From assembly GCA_012735285.1 (NCBI GenBank), contig JAAYHT010000211.1, positions 1 through 10,660 on the forward strand: a DNA stretch of 10,660 nucleotides, read 5' to 3'. The stretch's first letter is position 1. The number at the start of each line of letters is the position of its first letter. The translations under genes were made by a program, and so were the position numbers. Shown in pieces: positions 7,399-10,660 of the stretch. Origin of the DNA: Clostridiales bacterium (GTDB lineage Bacteria > Bacillota > Clostridia > Peptostreptococcales > Anaerovoracaceae). The notes beneath the pieces are model-generated. The model did no database searches. It had not been told where the DNA came from and was given only the letters and a program-made list of their open reading frames with translations.

Positions 7399-7436
7399 GG
7401 AAGCAAGGTGATGCAACTTTTGCTTCCTTTTTATTT
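7399..7436 (+). terminator. Intrinsic terminator after the EF-G-like gene
   Basis: GGAAGCAA (7399-7406) is perfectly complementary to TTGCTTCC (7420-7427). Outer pairs at 7397-7398 with 7428-7429 are also possible. The stem is followed by TTTTTATTT (7428-7436). It lies 17 bases after the stop of the EF-G-like gene. An alternative smaller hairpin uses GCAA (7413-7416) with TTGC (7420-7423) and would break the main stem. The T tract ends only 12 bases before the radA start. Confidence 0.75.
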
Positions 7437-7448
7437 ATGGAGAGGTAT

Positions 7449-8819
7449 ATGGCTAAAAAAGCAACTACAGTTTTTGTATGTCAGGATTGCGGTTATGAAA
7501 GTCCCAGATGGATGGGGCAATGTATATGCGGTGCATGGAATTCCATGGTTGAAGAAAAAAAGCTTGGAATAGATGAAGATAAGAGAAGAAGAGCACCGGC
7601 TCAGGGAAGTGCCAAGGCTGTAAAGCTTAGCCAAGTTGAATCCGGGAATTATATGAGGATAGATACAGGCATTAAAGAACTTAATCGCGTCCTTGGAGGA
7701 GGCTTGGTTCAAGGTTCCCTTACTTTAATCTCAGGAGAACCGGGTATAGGTAAATCGACGCTTATCATTCAGGCCGCATCCCTTATTGCAAGTCGCCTTG
7801 GTACTGTTTTATACGTATCAGGGGAAGAATCCTTAGAGCAGATAAAAATGAGAGCAGATAGGGTTTGCAAAAGCATGGAGAATCTATACCTGCTTGCAGA
7901 GACCAATATGGAAAATATTTTAAAGGTGACAGAAGAACTGGATCCCAAATTTTTAATTATCGATTCTATTCAGACCATGTTTTCCATAGATATGGAATCC
8001 GCACCAGGCAGTGTTTCTCAAGTTAGATACTGTTCAAACGAGCTGATGAGAATAGGTAAGGGAAAAAACATACCCATTTTTATAGTTGCCCATGTAACTA
8101 AAAGCGGTGATCTTGCAGGGCCTAAAATTATAGAGCATCTGGTGGACTGTGTATTGATATTTACTGGCGAAAGGAATCGGGAACTTCGTATTCTGAGGGC
8201 TTACAAAAACCGCTATGGTACAACAAGTGAAATCGGTGCCTTTGAGATGGAAGAAAGCGGTTTAATTGAAGTCGAAAACCTATCTAAGAGTTTCTTAGAG
8301 GGAATGGAAGACGGAGTCGAAGGCTCAATGGCCACTGCTGTCTATGAAGGAACAAGGCCTCTGTTGCTGGAGGTACAGTCTTTAACATCCCCTACATCTA
8401 TTGGTTTTGCAAGAAGATCAGCAATTGGGGTAGACCTATCCAGGTTAAACATGATTCTGGCTGTTTTAGATCGAAAGGCAGGCCTTTCGCTTATAGATCA
8501 GGACGTATATGTAAATATAGTGGGAGGGTTGAAGCCGGAAGGGACATCAATCGATTTAGCCGTAGCCCTTGCCATATATTCTACATATAAAGGGATAGCT
8601 GGTGATAGAAGGACCTTAGCTATTGGTGAAATTGGTCTTACAGGCTATCTACGTTCTGTACAAAATGCAGATAAGATTGTAAAAGAGGCTGAAAGGATGG
8701 GATTTAGCCGGATAATATTGCCAAAGAAGAATGCAGAGCGTTTAGCTAGTACAAAAAACAAGATTGATTTAATTGGTGTTGTGAGTTTACAGGAGGCAAT
8801 TGAGGTTTATAACAAATAA
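7449..8819 (+). CDS. radA: DNA repair protein RadA (Sms)
   Basis: RadA is a RecA-like ATPase that helps process branched recombination intermediates and extend strand exchange. The protein has 456 residues, normal for the family. It has an N-terminal zinc finger (C11, C14, C25, C27), a RecA core with Walker A GEPGIGKST (96-104), Walker B-like FLIIDSIQT, and a C-terminal Lon-like domain (about 300-456) with DVYVNIVGG and DLAVALAIYS. Two departures are notable. The second cysteine pair is CxC (CICG) rather than CxxC, and the family signature KNRFG reads KNRYG (253-257). An in-frame ATG at 7437 lacks a ribosome binding site. ATG 7449 has GGAGAGG (7439-7445) just upstream and gives the standard MAKKATTVFVCQ beginning, so it is chosen. 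No disA follows, unlike in many Firmicutes. It has no obvious promoter of its own. Confidence 0.95.
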   Translation: MAKKATTVFVCQDCGYESPRWMGQCICGAWNSMVEEKKLGIDEDKRRRAPAQGSAKAVKLSQVESGNYMRIDTGIKELNRVLGGGLVQGSLTLISGEPGIGKSTLIIQAASLIASRLGTVLYVSGEESLEQIKMRADRVCKSMENLYLLAETNMENILKVTEELDPKFLIIDSIQTMFSIDMESAPGSVSQVRYCSNELMRIGKGKNIPIFIVAHVTKSGDLAGPKIIEHLVDCVLIFTGERNRELRILRAYKNRYGTTSEIGAFEMEESGLIEVENLSKSFLEGMEDGVEGSMATAVYEGTRPLLLEVQSLTSPTSIGFARRSAIGVDLSRLNMILAVLDRKAGLSLIDQDVYVNIVGGLKPEGTSIDLAVALAIYSTYKGIAGDRRTLAIGEIGLTGYLRSVQNADKIVKEAERMGFSRIILPKKNAERLASTKNKIDLIGVVSLQEAIEVYNK

Positions 8820-8826
8820 AAAATGG

Positions 8827-8850
8827 ATATAAAATTATTTATATTAAATA
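8827..8850 (+). promoter_or_regulatory. AT-only dyad / UP-element-like tract
   Basis: ATATAAA (8827-8833) is perfectly inverted at 8838-8844 around ATTA, and the whole stretch 8827-8850 contains only A and T. It lies directly upstream of the first carD promoter, where an UP element would contact the RNA polymerase alpha subunits. It is too AT-rich to be a credible terminator for radA. Confidence 0.4.
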
Positions 8851-8879
8851 TTGACATAGCAATTGCCTTATGATAAAAT
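8851..8879 (+). promoter_or_regulatory. carD promoter P1
   Basis: TTGACA (8851-8856) and TAAAAT (8874-8879) have a 17-base spacer and match consensus at 11 of 12 positions. The spacer contains an eight-base palindrome, GCAATTGC (8859-8866). Transcription would start near 8886, giving a leader of about 60 bases. Confidence 0.75.
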
Positions 8880-8894
8880 GATAAACTGTTTTGC

Positions 8895-8923
8895 TTGACA
8901 AAATGGCGTCTTTAGTATATAAT
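8895..8923 (+). promoter_or_regulatory. carD promoter P2
   Basis: TTGACA (8895-8900) and TATAAT (8918-8923) are both perfect consensus boxes with a 17-base spacer. Start near 8930 would leave only about 15 leader bases, so the ribosome binding site GGAGG (8933-8937) would sit almost at the 5' end of the mRNA. Confidence 0.85.
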
Positions 8924-8944
8924 CATTATACTGGAGGCGTTTTT

Positions 8945-9514
8945 ATGTTTTCTATTGGTGATAAAATTGTTTACCCAATGCATGGAGCTGGAACTATAGA
9001 AAATATTGAACTTAAAGAGATATTAGGAGAAGAAAGAAGATACTTTATTATGAAGATGCCTATAGGAGAAATGAAAGTTATGATTCCAATTGATAATATG
9101 CAGGAAGTTGGAGTTAGGGAAATAATAAGCAGGGAAGAAATGGAAGAAGTAATCACGATTTTAAAAGGGGATAGAGGAAAAATGCCCCAAAACTGGAATA
9201 GAAGATTTAGACTTAATATGGATAAGATAAAATCAGGGGATATCTATGAGATTGCAGCAGTAGTTAGAAATCTTATGCTTTTAGATAAGGAAAAGGGACT
9301 TTCTACAGGTGAGAGAAAGATGCTAAATGATGCTAAACAGATGCTTGTATCGGAAATGGTTTTAGTATGTGAGCTTACATTAGAGGAGACGGAAGAACTT
9401 TTAGCAGAATCAGTAGAATTTAATTCAGGTTTAGAAGACGAAGAAGAATTAGAAGATGAAGAAGAATTAGAAGATGAAGAAGAAATAAAAGAAGAAGATT
9501 TAAAAAAGAAATAA
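8945..9514 (+). CDS. CarD/CdnL-like RNA polymerase-binding regulator with acidic tail
   Basis: CarD/CdnL proteins bind the RNA polymerase beta subunit through an N-terminal Tudor-like domain and stabilise open promoter complexes. The 189-residue product starts MFSIGDKIVYPMHGAG, the hallmark of that domain (about 1-60). A helical C-terminal domain (about 65-155) follows, with NWNRRFRLNMDKIKSGD and STGERKMLNDAKQML. Family members are usually about 160 residues. The excess is a tail of three LEDEEE repeats (163-180) followed by IKEEDLKKK. A longer reading frame from a TTG at 8891 would run through the P2 promoter and the ribosome binding site, so it is rejected. ATG 8945 has GGAGG (8933-8937) seven bases upstream. 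Two strong promoters suggest high or layered expression. yacL follows 65 bases downstream and is probably co-transcribed. Confidence 0.9.
   Translation: MFSIGDKIVYPMHGAGTIENIELKEILGEERRYFIMKMPIGEMKVMIPIDNMQEVGVREIISREEMEEVITILKGDRGKMPQNWNRRFRLNMDKIKSGDIYEIAAVVRNLMLLDKEKGLSTGERKMLNDAKQMLVSEMVLVCELTLEETEELLAESVEFNSGLEDEEELEDEEELEDEEEIKEEDLKKK
9431..9484 (+). repeat. Three tandem 18-base repeats coding LEDEEE
   Basis: The unit TTAGAAGATGAAGAAGAA occurs three times head to tail (9431-9448, 9449-9466, 9467-9484). The first copy differs at one base (GAC for GAT). It encodes the acidic tail of the CarD-like protein in frame. The near-identity at DNA level indicates recent expansion by slippage; copy-number changes would keep the frame. 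Confidence 0.9.
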
Positions 9515-9565
9515 AAACATGTAACTTATGTTATATATTTTTATTTTAAGGTAATATATAGACAT

Positions 9566-9576
9566 AGGAGGTGAGG
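9566..9576 (+). promoter_or_regulatory. Near-perfect ribosome binding site of yacL
   Basis: AGGAGGTGAGG includes AGGAGGTGA, an almost complete complement of the 16S rRNA 3' end. It leaves eight bases between AGGAGG and ATG 9580, which decides the start of the membrane PIN-TRAM protein. Confidence 0.8.
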
Positions 9577-9579
9577 TCG

Positions 9580-10660
9580 ATGATTAGAAAAATAATAAAA
9601 GTTTTTATAGGTCTTATGGGTGCTATTTTAGGATATGGACTTCTAGTTGTACTTAGATCATCAGGGCTTATAATATTTTCAAATACTGGATGGATAGAAT
9701 TTTTCATAGGATTAGGGGTATCTTTAGTTTTTGGTATTATATTTTTTTTGCTATCCCCATTTATTATTAGACTTACTAAAAAACTATCTCAATTTATAGA
9801 AAGTGAGCTTCAAAATATACCTGGATACGATCTAGCACTTGGGACATTTGGACTTATTCTTGGACTTATAATTGCATTCTTTTTAAGTAGGCCTTTAGAA
9901 AACCTGGAAAATCCATATATAGTATTTATATTATCTATATTTTTATTTGGATTATTTGGATATTTAGGAATTAAAATTGCGACTAGAGAAAAAGAAGGTA
10001 TTTCTTATGCAATAAAAAATATTAATTTGAATAAAAATCTAAAAAATGAAAAAACAAAGACTCGATATAATTCTTCACCTAAAATACTCGATACAAGTGT
10101 AATAATAGATGGTAGAATTGCTGACATCTGTAGTACGGGATTTATAGAAGGACCTCTTGTGATTCCTGAATTTGTACTAGAAGAACTGCAACATATAGCG
10201 GACTCTTCAGATGGTTTAAAGAGGAATCGTGGTAGAAGAGGTTTAGATATTTTAAATAAAATACAAAAAGAAATAGACGTTGAAATAATAATTCATGACA
10301 AGAAATTCGAAGATGTTAAAGAAGTAGATTCAAAACTTTTAAAACTTACTCAACTTATGAATGGTAAAATAATTACAAATGACTACAATTTAAATAAAGT
10401 TGCGGAAGTTCAAGGTATAGAAGTGTTGAATATAAATGAACTCTCAAATGCAGTAAAACCAGTGGTATTGCCTGGAGAAGAAATGGTTTTAACTGTGGTG
10501 AGAGAAGGCAAAGAGTCAGGACAAGGACTGGCGTACTTAGATGATGGTACTATGATAGTAGTAGAATCTGGTAGGAAATATATAGGAAATACTATTGAAG
10601 TAATAGTTACATCTGTTCTTCAAACGTCTGCTGGAAAAATGATATTTGCTAAACCTAAAA
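9580..10660 (+). CDS. yacL: PIN-TRAM domain membrane protein, YacL type (3' end cut by window)
   Basis: The frame is open from ATG 9580 to the window edge, giving 360 codons. B. subtilis YacL is about 366 residues, so only a few are missing. Four membrane helices are visible at about 4-26, 38-64, 84-104 and 113-134. A charged linker leads to a PIN-type nuclease domain beginning KILDTSVIIDGRIADI (D171). It continues with PEFVLEELQ (E202), RGRRGLD (D223) and ITNDYN (D268), the acidic residues expected to bind metal. A TRAM domain, a predicted RNA-binding fold, occupies about 295-360. The protein would thus be a membrane-anchored RNase or RNA-binding factor; its substrate is not established by the sequence. 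It follows carD by 65 bases with no convincing promoter of its own. Its base composition is lower in GC than the greA-radA part of the window. Confidence 0.92.
   Translation, partial: MIRKIIKVFIGLMGAILGYGLLVVLRSSGLIIFSNTGWIEFFIGLGVSLVFGIIFFLLSPFIIRLTKKLSQFIESELQNIPGYDLALGTFGLILGLIIAFFLSRPLENLENPYIVFILSIFLFGLFGYLGIKIATREKEGISYAIKNINLNKNLKNEKTKTRYNSSPKILDTSVIIDGRIADICSTGFIEGPLVIPEFVLEELQHIADSSDGLKRNRGRRGLDILNKIQKEIDVEIIIHDKKFEDVKEVDSKLLKLTQLMNGKIITNDYNLNKVAEVQGIEVLNINELSNAVKPVVLPGEEMVLTVVREGKESGQGLAYLDDGTMIVVESGRKYIGNTIEVIVTSVLQTSAGKMIFAKPK

Noticed and set aside
7437..7448. Upstream ATG for radA adding MERY
   Set aside because: No ribosome binding site precedes it, its own bases form the GGAGAGG that serves ATG 7449, and RadA proteins normally start at MAKK.
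8891..8944. Upstream TTG extension of the CarD-like protein by 18 codons
   Set aside because: The extension covers promoter P2 and the GGAGG ribosome binding site, and the family's conserved N-terminus begins at ATG 8945.
9516..9550. AACAT/ATGTT hairpin followed by a T-rich stretch after carD as a terminator
   Set aside because: The stem is five pairs with a single G-C pair and the T-rich stretch is interrupted; read-through into yacL is more likely.
9540..9565. Promoter for yacL from TAATATATA-like sequence
   Set aside because: The -10-like string has no matching -35 box at a proper distance in this AT-rich gap.
1..10660. CRISPR array, tRNA genes, phage or defence system
   Set aside because: No spaced direct repeats, tRNA-like cloverleaf sequences, or recognisable phage or defence proteins were found; the only repeat is the coding one at 9431-9484.

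Overview
The window looks like a chromosomal housekeeping region of a low-GC Gram-positive bacterium, most likely a member of the Clostridia or a Tissierella-like relative. This rests on strong GGAGG-type ribosome binding sites, consensus sigma-A promoters, heavy use of AGA and ATA codons, and the gene set dusB, greA, lysS, asnS, EF-G-like, radA, carD-like and yacL. All intact genes are on the + strand. No gap between genes exceeds 140 bases. I see no tRNA, rRNA, CRISPR array or prophage.

Layout. Bases 1-95 encode, on the - strand, an internal piece of an IS30-family transposase. It abuts, with no visible IS end, a dusB (tRNA-dihydrouridine synthase) that has lost about its first 70 codons (96-875). 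A consensus promoter overlapping the dusB stop codon (872-900) and a structured leader precede greA (1012-1485). Then follow lysS (1509-3002), asnS (3019-4413) and two small membrane proteins of the nucleoside-recognition (Gate) type that overlap by four bases (4428-4862 and 4859-5335). These five genes are closely packed and are probably one operon. A second promoter (5343-5371) drives a short EF-G paralogue (5427-7382), which ends at a good intrinsic terminator (7399-7436). The terminator runs right up to the ribosome binding site of radA (7449-8819). After radA the DNA becomes more AT-rich. Two tandem consensus promoters (8851-8879 and 8895-8923) lead into a CarD/CdnL-like RNA polymerase-binding regulator with a repetitive acidic tail (8945-9514). 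Next is a PIN-TRAM membrane protein of the YacL type (9580 to the window end), which lacks only its last few codons.

The genes share an information-processing theme: tRNA modification and charging, transcript-cleavage rescue of RNA polymerase, a ribosomal GTPase, recombination repair and RNA polymerase regulation. The order is a remodelled version of the Bacillus subtilis dusB(yacF)-lysS-ctsR-mcsA-mcsB-clpC-radA-disA-yacL region. Here ctsR to clpC are replaced by asnS, the Gate pair and the EF-G paralogue, and disA is replaced by carD. I found no clearly new multi-gene system. The points most worth checking are the IS30/dusB junction, the EF-G paralogue with a reduced G' region, the non-standard RadA motifs and the uncharacterised Gate pair inside a synthetase operon.
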